40,278 nt of DNA from M0108 sp049654905 (GTDB taxonomy: Bacteria; Pseudomonadota; Gammaproteobacteria; Chromatiales; Chromatiaceae). A program made the position numbers and the translations under genes. The stretch covers positions 1 through 40,278 of the forward strand of contig JBASIS010000272.1 in NCBI GenBank assembly GCA_049654905.1. The letters are read 5' to 3'. The notes beneath the pieces are model-generated. The model was not told the DNA's origin. It worked only from the letters and a program-made list of their open reading frames with translations, and did not search any database. This document shows positions 1 to 6,829 of this stretch, piece after piece; the first letter of the stretch is position 1, and each line of letters starts with the position of its first letter.

Positions 1-50
1 ACCGTGGCGGGACTCGTCTCGGCAAATTTCTGCAGGATCTCACTAAACAT
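1..50 (-). CDS. Transposase, N-terminal fragment (probable IS4 family), cut by window edge
   Basis: Reading the minus strand from an ATG at position 50 gives the 17 residues MFSEILQKFAETSPATV before the window edge. This resembles the conserved N-terminus of a group of IS4-family transposases, which begin M-F-x-E-I-L with a following S-P-x-x-V-M. Only the first 17 codons are visible, so no catalytic DDE residue can be checked. The AT-rich DNA just upstream (51-115) differs sharply from the GC-rich genes around it, as expected for the non-coding end of an insertion sequence. Family assignment is from memory of the N-terminus and is moderate at best. Confidence 0.5.
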   Translation of the reverse strand, partial: MFSEILQKFAETSPAT

Positions 51-116
51 GGTCGATCGGATGCGTGTATAATATTGAAATTACTTATATATTACACAAT
101 GTTGACGGCACCTTAA
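1..116. mobile_element. End of an insertion sequence abutting the methyltransferase gene
   Basis: The element extends off the left edge. Its inner boundary is inferred to lie near 110-122. The downstream methyltransferase frame is closed by a TAA at 114-116, and recognisable family homology (T-K-V-P at 126-137) begins immediately after it. The AT-rich stretch 70-105 probably carries the transposase promoter, facing left. Neither the terminal inverted repeat partner nor the target duplication can be seen because the other end lies outside the window. Confidence 0.45.
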
Positions 117-131
117 AAGGGCTGCACCAAG

Positions 132-2561
132 GTGCCCCATCTGGCCATCGTGCCGTCCATCCTGCACTACACCGAGCCGGGTGACATCGTGCTCGACGGC
201 TTTGCTGGCTCGGGCATGACCGGTGTCGCTGCCCAGTGGTGCGGAGCGGCTCCATCAGCCTATCGATACGAACTGGAAACCGAATGGAAGAAGCAAGGGA
301 AAGCCGCGCCGAAGTGGGGAGCTCGGCGCGTCATTCTCAACGATCTATCGCCAGCCGCGACCTTCATCGCCGCCAACTACAACCTACCGTTCGACGTGGA
401 GGCCTTTGCCAAGGCGGGCAAGCAACTCCTCAAGGAAGTCGAGCAGGAAATTGGCTGGATGTATGAGACAACCCATACGGACGGCAAGACCAAGGGCAGG
501 ATCGAATACACGGTCTGGAGCGAAGTATTCACGTGCCCTCACTGTGCAGGCGAGGTGAACTTCCTCGAAGAAGCGCTCGATGGCGATAGTAAGCGGGTGA
601 AGGATACATTCCCGTGCCCGCATTGCGGGGCAGACCTAAACAAGGACAAGCTTGACCGAGTTTTGGAATCCCGCGTTGATCCGGCCTCCGGTGAAGCGTG
701 GCAGCGAGTCAAGTTCCGTCCGGCACTCATCTCTTTCGTCGCAGGCGGAACGCGCCGAGAGAAACCGCCCGATGAAAACGACTTGGCAGTTCTGGCGAAG
801 ATCGAAGCACTCCCGCTGCCCACGGATTTGCCGACAGCCCGATTTCCAATTGAGCAGATGTATCACGGGTCGCGAATCGCCCCGAAGGGCTTCACGAATA
901 TCCACCACTTCTTCCTGCCGCGAGCCGCTCAGGCGATGGCGCTGCTATGGCGAAAGGCGAAGGATCAGTCGGATTTCAGAATTCGGGAGATGCTCCTGTT
1001 CTTTGTCGAACAGGCGATTTGGGGGTTGTCGGTTCTGAATCGTTATCAGCCAATTCAGCAAGGTAGACCTGGCGGATCGCAAGTAAACCGCCAACTGACC
1101 GGCGTCTACTATGTCGGCTCCCAACATGCGGAGTGCAGCCCTCAATACAACTTGGGTCTGAAGTTAGATCGCCTTGGGAAGGCCTTTCGCGATTACAAGA
1201 CCGCAAGCGGATATGCGGCGATCAATACTGGAACTGCCGCTGGTATTCCGTTGCCCTCAAGTTCTATTGACTATGTGTTCACTGATCCACCATTCGGCGA
1301 GAACATTTTTTATGCCGATTTGAACTTCCTCGTTGAGTCTTGGCACCATGTCACGACAGACGCGAGGCCGGAAGCCATCGTCGACAAGTTCAAGAAAAAG
1401 GCGCTTCCGGAATACCAACACCTGATGCAGCGGTGCTTCGCGGAGTACTACCGCGTGCTCAAACCCGGCCGCTGGATGACCGTGGTCTTCTCCAACAGCA
1501 AGGCGGCGGTCTGGAATGCGATCCAGGTCGCCTTGCAGCAGGCGGGCTTTGTGGTGGCCGAGGTCACCGCGCTCGACAAGGTGCAAGGCAGCTACCGCCA
1601 GGTCACTTCGACCACGGCGGTGAAGCAGGACTTGGTGATCTCGGCCTACAAGCCCAACGGCGGTCTTGAGGATCGGTTCAATCAACAGGGGCCAACCGTC
1701 GACTCGGCGTGGGACTTCGTGCAGACGCACCTGAAGCAGTTGCCAGCGGTCAAGGTCACCTCGGGCTTTCCGCAGGAACTGCTGAACATCGTCGAACGCG
1801 ACCCGCGGCGCATCTACGACCGCATGGCGTCCTGGTTCATCCGCCATGGTGCCATGGTGCCCCTCTCGACCCCCGAGTTTTTGGCCGAGCTGTCCGTTCG
1901 CTGCCGCGAAATGGACGGCATGGTGTTTCTGCCCGATCAATGGGTCGAGTACGAGAAGGCGCGATCGCGGATTCCGCAGGTGAAGCAGGCCGAGTTGTTC
2001 GTTGCCGACGAACGCAGTGCCATCGACTGGCTGACCCACTTCCTGCGCAAGCGCCCTTCCACCCGCTCCGAAATTCACCCCGAGTACATCCCGCGGATTG
2101 GCGCGGCCAAGCGCAAGGGCGAGATTATCCCGGAACTGGCCCAGCTTCTGGACGACAACTTCATCCAGTACGACGGCACCGGCGAGGTGCCCAGCCAGAT
2201 TCATGCTTACCTGTCCAGCAACTGGCCGGACCTTCGCAATCTCGACAAGTCGCACTCCCGACTGGTGGCCAAGGCCAAGGACCGCTGGTATGTCCCGGAC
2301 CCGAACAAGGCACAGGATTTGGAGAAAAAGCGCGAGAAGGCCCTGCTCAAGGAGTTTGATACCTATCGGTCGTTCACGGGCCGCAAGATCAAGGAGTCCC
2401 GACTGGAAGTGCTGCGGGCGGGCTTCCGCGCCGCTTGGGGCAATATGGATTACCCAACGATCATTAGCGTCGCCAACAAGTTGCCTCCTGAAACGCTTCA
2501 AGAGGACGAGAAGCTGCTGACCCTCTATGACCTGGCGATGACAAGAATGGAGGAAAATTAA
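132..2561 (+). CDS. pglXI: BREX type 3-like adenine-specific DNA methyltransferase (PglX/PglXI type), 5'-truncated
   Basis: This is a DNA amino-methyltransferase of the COG1743 type, the modification enzyme of BREX type 3-like loci. In the 809-residue reading the SAM-binding motif I (DGFAGSGMTG) is at residues 22-31 and the catalytic motif IV (DPPF) at 385-388. Two CPHC pairs at about 135 and 162 form a zinc ribbon inserted between them, a hallmark of this family. Motif I normally lies well inside the protein, preceded by several tens of residues ending in (H)TKVP. Here the frame is stopped at 114-116, right before C-T-K-V-P, and an insertion sequence lies upstream. I therefore read the gene as missing its N-terminus. 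A GTG at 132 with a weak AAAGGG upstream could still start a shortened protein. The TAA abuts the next ATG, so it is cotranscribed with the following genes. The remaining sequence shows no internal stop. Confidence 0.8.
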   Translation: MPHLAIVPSILHYTEPGDIVLDGFAGSGMTGVAAQWCGAAPSAYRYELETEWKKQGKAAPKWGARRVILNDLSPAATFIAANYNLPFDVEAFAKAGKQLLKEVEQEIGWMYETTHTDGKTKGRIEYTVWSEVFTCPHCAGEVNFLEEALDGDSKRVKDTFPCPHCGADLNKDKLDRVLESRVDPASGEAWQRVKFRPALISFVAGGTRREKPPDENDLAVLAKIEALPLPTDLPTARFPIEQMYHGSRIAPKGFTNIHHFFLPRAAQAMALLWRKAKDQSDFRIREMLLFFVEQAIWGLSVLNRYQPIQQGRPGGSQVNRQLTGVYYVGSQHAECSPQYNLGLKLDRLGKAFRDYKTASGYAAINTGTAAGIPLPSSSIDYVFTDPPFGENIFYADLNFLVESWHHVTTDARPEAIVDKFKKKALPEYQHLMQRCFAEYYRVLKPGRWMTVVFSNSKAAVWNAIQVALQQAGFVVAEVTALDKVQGSYRQVTSTTAVKQDLVISAYKPNGGLEDRFNQQGPTVDSAWDFVQTHLKQLPAVKVTSGFPQELLNIVERDPRRIYDRMASWFIRHGAMVPLSTPEFLAELSVRCREMDGMVFLPDQWVEYEKARSRIPQVKQAELFVADERSAIDWLTHFLRKRPSTRSEIHPEYIPRIGAAKRKGEIIPELAQLLDDNFIQYDGTGEVPSQIHAYLSSNWPDLRNLDKSHSRLVAKAKDRWYVPDPNKAQDLEKKREKALLKEFDTYRSFTGRKIKESRLEVLRAGFRAAWGNMDYPTIISVANKLPPETLQEDEKLLTLYDLAMTRMEEN

Positions 2562-3791
2562 ATGGCCATCATCGAGGGGTTTCGGGTTCAGAACTTTCGC
2601 GCATTACGCGATGTGTCACTGGGCAGGTTGTCTGGGCAAGCCGACGGCGAACCATTGACGCCGTTTACCGTGGTCATTGGCAAGAATGGTGTCGGCAAGA
2701 GTTCGTTGTTTGATGCCTTCGGTTTTGTCGCCGATTGTCTGGCATCGGATGTGGAAACGGCCTGCGACATGAAGCAGCGGGGCGGGTTCGAGCGTCTGCG
2801 TTCCAAGGGCGTGGTCGAACCGATGCGCTTCGAGATCTACTACCGCGAGGCCCCCAACGAGCGGCCGATTACCTACGAACTGTCCATCAACCTGGATGGC
2901 TCGGGGCGTCCGTTTGTGGAATCCGAACTGCTGAAGCAGCGCCGCAAAGGGCAAAAGCATGGCCGCCCGTATCCTTTCCTGCGCCTAGATCGTGGTAAAG
3001 GCATGGTCTGGGCAGGTGAAGAAGCCGTGGAAATTGAAGGCGAGGAGGATCGCACCCAGGCGGTGGTCGAGCTAACCGACCCGCGTCAACTGGGTATTGC
3101 CACACTGGGCACGCTGAAAGAGCATCCGCGCATCAAGCGGTTCCGGGATTTCTTGAAGGGCTGGTATCTGTCGTACTTCTACCCGGATGCCGCGCGCAGC
3201 CTGCCCAGTGCGGGCCCGCAGCGGCACCTGAATATCCATGGCGACAATATCGGCAATGTAGTGCAGTTCATGGAGCGCGAACATAAGGATCGTTTCAAGA
3301 GCATCCTGGCGCGCATCGCCAGCAAGATTCCCGGGATAGCCAAAATTGATACCGAGGTGACGGCAGACAAGCGGGTTTTGCTGCGTTTCAACGATGGTGC
3401 TTTCGACGACCCCTTCTTTGCCCAGCAAATGTCGGATGGCACGCTGAAAGTGTTTGCCTATCTGTTGCTGCTGGAAGACCCGGAGCCGCCACCCTTCATC
3501 TGTATCGAGGAGCCGGAAAACGGCTTGTATCACAAGCTGCTGGAGTCGCTGGCGCAGGAGTTCCGTACCCATGCGACCGGCAAGAAGAACGCGCCGCAGA
3601 TATTCGTGACCACGCATCAGCCCTATTTTGTCGATGCGCTGTCGCCGGAAGAAGTGTGGATTCTGGAGAAAGGGCAGGATGGGTTTTCGACCATTCGCCG
3701 GGTGTCCGATCTAGATATGGTCAAAAACCTTGTCGCCGAAGGGCTGCCACTCGGCGGACTCTGGTACAGCGATTATCTCGATGCGAGGTGA
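2562..3791 (+). CDS. AAA/ABC-type ATPase (AAA_21, OLD/RecF-like)
   Basis: This is a 409-residue P-loop ATPase of the RecF/OLD-like class. It starts with the typical beta-strand opening 'I-x-G-F-x-V-x-N-F-R-A-L', followed by the Walker A motif GKNGVGKS at 40-47. An ABC-signature-like QQMSDGT is at about 288, a Walker B with the glutamate pair (FICIEEPENG) at 312-321, and an H-loop (VTTHQPYFVDAL) near 349. No separate nuclease domain follows; the protein ends shortly after the H-loop, unlike true OLD proteins that carry a C-terminal TOPRIM domain. A TOPRIM-like protein is encoded directly downstream (2 bp gap), so the two probably act together as a split ATPase-nuclease. Start codon ATG follows immediately after the methyltransferase TAA. 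The role in phage defence is inferred from neighbours. Confidence 0.85.
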   Translation: MAIIEGFRVQNFRALRDVSLGRLSGQADGEPLTPFTVVIGKNGVGKSSLFDAFGFVADCLASDVETACDMKQRGGFERLRSKGVVEPMRFEIYYREAPNERPITYELSINLDGSGRPFVESELLKQRRKGQKHGRPYPFLRLDRGKGMVWAGEEAVEIEGEEDRTQAVVELTDPRQLGIATLGTLKEHPRIKRFRDFLKGWYLSYFYPDAARSLPSAGPQRHLNIHGDNIGNVVQFMEREHKDRFKSILARIASKIPGIAKIDTEVTADKRVLLRFNDGAFDDPFFAQQMSDGTLKVFAYLLLLEDPEPPPFICIEEPENGLYHKLLESLAQEFRTHATGKKNAPQIFVTTHQPYFVDALSPEEVWILEKGQDGFSTIRRVSDLDMVKNLVAEGLPLGGLWYSDYLDAR

Positions 3792-3793
3792 GC

Positions 3794-4447
3794 ATGCACA
3801 TCGAGATCCTGGTGGAAGACAGCTCCGGGGAGAAACTGCTGAATGCGGTGCTGCCCAAACTGCTCGGGGAACAAGGCGACCCGCATAGCTGGCGGGTGCA
3901 TGCCTACAAAGGCATTGGCCGCATCCCGAAAAACCTGAGTGCAGGCGCCGACCCGGCGAAGCGGATTTTGCTCGATCAGTTGCCGCGACTGTTGCAAGGC
4001 TATGGCAGAACAACCGGCATCGATGCGGTAGTTGTCGTTCTGGATACTGACAAACGCAATTGCGTGGATTTCCTCGCGGAACTCAAGGCGCTGGCGACGG
4101 GTTGCAAGCCGGCACCGAACACCCTGTTCCGGCTAGCCATCGAGGAAGTGGAGGCCTGGTATTTGGGAGACTTACAGGCGTTAGTACAAGCCTATCCGCG
4201 TGCCAAGGCAGCGGCCTTGAACCGCTACGTCCAGGATAGCGCCTGCAATCCCTGGGAATTGTTGGCGGACGCGGTTCATCCTGGTGGCTCGGCGGCGATC
4301 AAGAAAGCGGGCTGGCCGTTGCCGGGCCAGGTCAAACACCAATGGGCAGAGAGGATCGGCCCTTTGCTTGACCCGGATCGTAATGTCTCACCCAGCTTCG
4401 TTAAGTTGCGAGATGGTCTACGCCGTTTGGTGGCAGGGGCTGTTTGA
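3794..4447 (+). CDS. DUF4276 family protein, TOPRIM-like partner of the ATPase
   Basis: The ATG at 3794 lies 2 bp after the ATPase stop and gives 217 residues; a longer frame upstream overlaps the ATPase and is rejected. The sequence has the layout of DUF4276 proteins: an N-terminal strand ending in an acidic pair (LVEDSSGEK, E8-D9), a hydrophobic strand leading to D-T-D (residues 84-86, VVLDTDKRN), then E-E-V-E-A-W (117-122). The spaced acidic residues are those expected of a TOPRIM-like metal site. Members of this family are commonly encoded beside AAA_21-type ATPases, which matches here. The likely role is a nuclease or effector subunit controlled by the ATPase; this is inference. Its stop overlaps the leader of the next gene by a few bases. 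Confidence 0.75.
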   Translation: MHIEILVEDSSGEKLLNAVLPKLLGEQGDPHSWRVHAYKGIGRIPKNLSAGADPAKRILLDQLPRLLQGYGRTTGIDAVVVVLDTDKRNCVDFLAELKALATGCKPAPNTLFRLAIEEVEAWYLGDLQALVQAYPRAKAAALNRYVQDSACNPWELLADAVHPGGSAAIKKAGWPLPGQVKHQWAERIGPLLDPDRNVSPSFVKLRDGLRRLVAGAV

Positions 4448-4449
4448 AC

Positions 4450-6246
4450 ATGCACCAAGATGAACTGCTGGCCCGGCTCAACGGTATCGAATGGAACGAT
4501 TTTGAGTGCAAGCGAGCACAACGCGGAGTGCCGGAAGACGCCTACAAAACAGTGTCCGCCTTTGCCAATACCGCGGGCGGCTGGCTGGTGTTCGGTGTCA
4601 GCGAGGCCCACGGCCGGCTGGAAGTGACGGGGGTCGAAGAGCCGGACAAGGTTCAGAATGACTTTCTCTCCGTGCTGCGTGGCGGGCAGAAGCTCAACCG
4701 CATCATCGCGGTCGATCCTCATCGCTTTGAGATTGACGGCAAGCATGTTTTTGCCTTTCGAGTAACGGAGTCACCCCGTTCAGAGAAGCCGGTCTACCTC
4801 AAGGGCGACCCACGCCAGAGCTATGTGCGACGCGGTGCGGGTGACGAGCAATGCACGCAAAATGAGCTGGAGCGCTTTCTGCGCGACGCCGCACAGGATC
4901 GTTTCGACGGCACGGTGCTGTCGGATCTTTCCGCGGAGTCTTGCTTCGACTTGGCCACCGTCAAGTGGTATCAAACGCAGTTTGGGCGACGCAACCCAGA
5001 GCATGCCGAAATCGCTGACCCTATCGCGTTCTTGCTGAACTGGAATTTCGTGGTCGAGCAAAGCGGCAAGCTCTATCCGACCCGTGCGGGCGTGTTGCTG
5101 TTTGGCGCCGGCCGCTATGTGCGCCAGATTCTGCCCAGGCCCGTGCTCGACTACCAGCGCATCGACGCTGCCTTTGAACAGTGGTCAGCCGATGAGCGCT
5201 GGCATGACCGCTACGTGTTTGAGGAGAACATCTTTCAGACTTGGCAGGGCCTGGTGGCGCGCTACATGCGCATTGCCGAGCACCCGTTTTCGATCGATCC
5301 GGCCACCCTGCGTCGCAACGATGATCCGCCTGACTATGTGGCCTTTCGCGAAGCAGCCATCAACCTGCTGATTCACCAGGACTATGCCGACCAGGGTCGC
5401 AAGGCTTCCATCAAGCTCTTCAAAGATCGCACGGTGTTCTGGAACCCGGGCGATGCCTTCGCTACCGAAGCGGAGTTGCTGGACCCCACGGAAAAGGAAG
5501 TGCGCAACCCGGCCATCGTGAAGGCGTTCCGCCGTGTCGGCCTGTCGGACCAGGCGGGTACCGGCATTCGCGCCATTTTCCGCAACTGGCACGAACTGGG
5601 GCGTACCCCACCGCGGTTGACCAACGACAAGGCCCGCAAGGAATTTGAACTGGTGCTGCTCAACAAGCCCTTGGTCACCGATGCTATGCGCCGCTTCCGT
5701 CAAAACCTGGGCACCGACTTGACGCCCGAGCAGGCCGATGCGCTGGCCCTGGCGCTGTCTTTGCCAGCAGGCGAGCCGCTGACCCTGACCGCGATCCGCA
5801 GCCTTGGCATCAGCACCACCCAGCAGGCCCGGGCGGTGGCCGACCAACTGGTGCAGCAGCAGCTTCTTGAGCCTTTCAGTGCAAGCCAGTTTCAGCTGCG
5901 GGAAGCGATTCGGGAACGCTTTGCACAGGAGGGGGAAACTCAGCCAAAAGGGCAGTTTGGGACCATGCCGGGACCAGGTCAGGACCAAGTCACCCCCGAA
6001 GTCACCCCCGAAGTCACCCCCGAAGTGCGGCGGATGCTGGCCATCATCACGGGCGAAATGAGCCGTGGCGAAATCATGGCGAAACTGGGTCTCAAGGATG
6101 AAAAGCACTTTCGCAGGCACTATCAGCAGGCCGGGATCAGTTGGGGCGTCATCGAAATGACGATTCCCGACAAGCCGCAAAGCAGTAAACAGCGCTATCG
6201 GCTGACCGCCCTTGGCAAAACGCTGCGCGACGAGGCCAATGAATGA
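4450..6246 (+). CDS. AlbA_2/Schlafen-type ATP-binding protein with winged-helix tail
   Basis: This 598-residue protein has a COG2865-like layout. The N-terminal Schlafen/AlbA_2 domain spans about residues 8-130, with FECKRA at its start and FANTAGGWLVFGV in the core. A GHKL-like C-terminal ATPase region follows, with E-A-x-x-N-x-L-x-H-x-D-Y and later GLSDQAGTGIR. The tail is winged-helix-like, after a short tandem VTPE linker. I prefer ATG 4450 (SD-like CAGGGGC about 10 bases upstream) over TTG 4444. Proteins of this class are often called transcriptional regulators, but relatives occur in defence islands. It sits between the ATPase/DUF4276 pair and the helicase remnant, and its stop overlaps the next ATG. 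It could regulate the operon or be part of the defence machinery; the sequence does not decide this. Confidence 0.8.
   Translation: MHQDELLARLNGIEWNDFECKRAQRGVPEDAYKTVSAFANTAGGWLVFGVSEAHGRLEVTGVEEPDKVQNDFLSVLRGGQKLNRIIAVDPHRFEIDGKHVFAFRVTESPRSEKPVYLKGDPRQSYVRRGAGDEQCTQNELERFLRDAAQDRFDGTVLSDLSAESCFDLATVKWYQTQFGRRNPEHAEIADPIAFLLNWNFVVEQSGKLYPTRAGVLLFGAGRYVRQILPRPVLDYQRIDAAFEQWSADERWHDRYVFEENIFQTWQGLVARYMRIAEHPFSIDPATLRRNDDPPDYVAFREAAINLLIHQDYADQGRKASIKLFKDRTVFWNPGDAFATEAELLDPTEKEVRNPAIVKAFRRVGLSDQAGTGIRAIFRNWHELGRTPPRLTNDKARKEFELVLLNKPLVTDAMRRFRQNLGTDLTPEQADALALALSLPAGEPLTLTAIRSLGISTTQQARAVADQLVQQQLLEPFSASQFQLREAIRERFAQEGETQPKGQFGTMPGPGQDQVTPEVTPEVTPEVRRMLAIITGEMSRGEIMAKLGLKDEKHFRRHYQQAGISWGVIEMTIPDKPQSSKQRYRLTALGKTLRDEANE
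5989..6024 (+). repeat. Three perfect tandem 12-bp repeats (VTPE x3) inside the AlbA_2 gene
   Basis: The unit GTCACCCCCGAA is repeated three times without a mismatch at 5989-6000, 6001-6012 and 6013-6024, coding for V-T-P-E three times. It forms the linker between the ATPase-like region and the winged-helix tail. The unit length is a multiple of three, so copy-number changes would keep the reading frame. Confidence 0.95.
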
Positions 6247-6829
6247 CTCAATCCGCGCGCAACTTCGCCACCGGCGACGGGTGCTGGTTCGCCCGGCAGG
6301 CATCACCCTGCCGCGTGATCGAGCGCCAGGACGTATGGGGCGAGGTTGCCTACCGCGTCTGGCTACCTGCCAAGGACGCGGTGGTACAGGCTCGATCGGC
6401 TGATTTGACCACCCTGGACAAGGCCAGCCCTTGGTGCCCACGGCCAAGCGCGTGTGGGACCTGCTGTTGACCGAGACCCTGGACATGCACGCCGTGACCA
6501 GCGCCGAGGCGTCGGTGCAGGGGTTCGAGGCATCTCATCTGGCCGCCAGCACCCAAGGCGAGCGGATCTTTACCGAGCTGCTCAATGAGCATCGTGCGCG
6601 ACTGAAGGAAGAACGGACGCGCGCGCTGTATGCCTTCGCGGCCCGCGGTCAGGCGATCGGGCGCATCGGCCTGCCCGCCGTGCGTGAGCATCGGCGCCAG
6701 CGATTGCAACAGGAACAGGAGGCGCGCCTGGCGGCCCTGGATGACATGGAGGCCAACGTGCCGGATTTGCAGGCCGTGATGATGGTGCGCATCGCCGATA
6801 CAGGGATGCCCGGAGGACGGGGGGGATGA
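6243..6829 (+). pseudogene. brxHII: Remnant of a BREX-type SNF2-like helicase (BrxHII position), internally deleted and frameshifted
   Basis: Two frames join here. Frame A runs from ATG 6243, overlapping the previous stop as ATGA, and encodes a domain with CRVIERQ-x-x-W-G and Y-R-V-W-L-P. I recognise this from the N-termini of helicases in PglZ loci. Frame B, from about 6431 to 6829, encodes a charged helical region with GFEASHLAASTQGERIF and AIGRIGLPAVR-x-H-R, which resembles the C-terminal tail of such helicases. A single missing C in the run at 6429-6431 separates them: restoring it gives K-A-S-P-L-V-P-T in one frame. Even when repaired the protein would have only about 195 residues, with no Walker A, DEAH or other helicase motif, against roughly 900-1000 in full-length relatives. 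So the ATPase core appears lost. The stop overlaps the pglZ start. An unrelated small protein with a real or programmed frameshift is the alternative. Confidence 0.5.

Noticed and set aside
5989..6024. CRISPR-like repeat
   Set aside because: The repeats are 12 bp, directly tandem without spacers and inside a coding frame.
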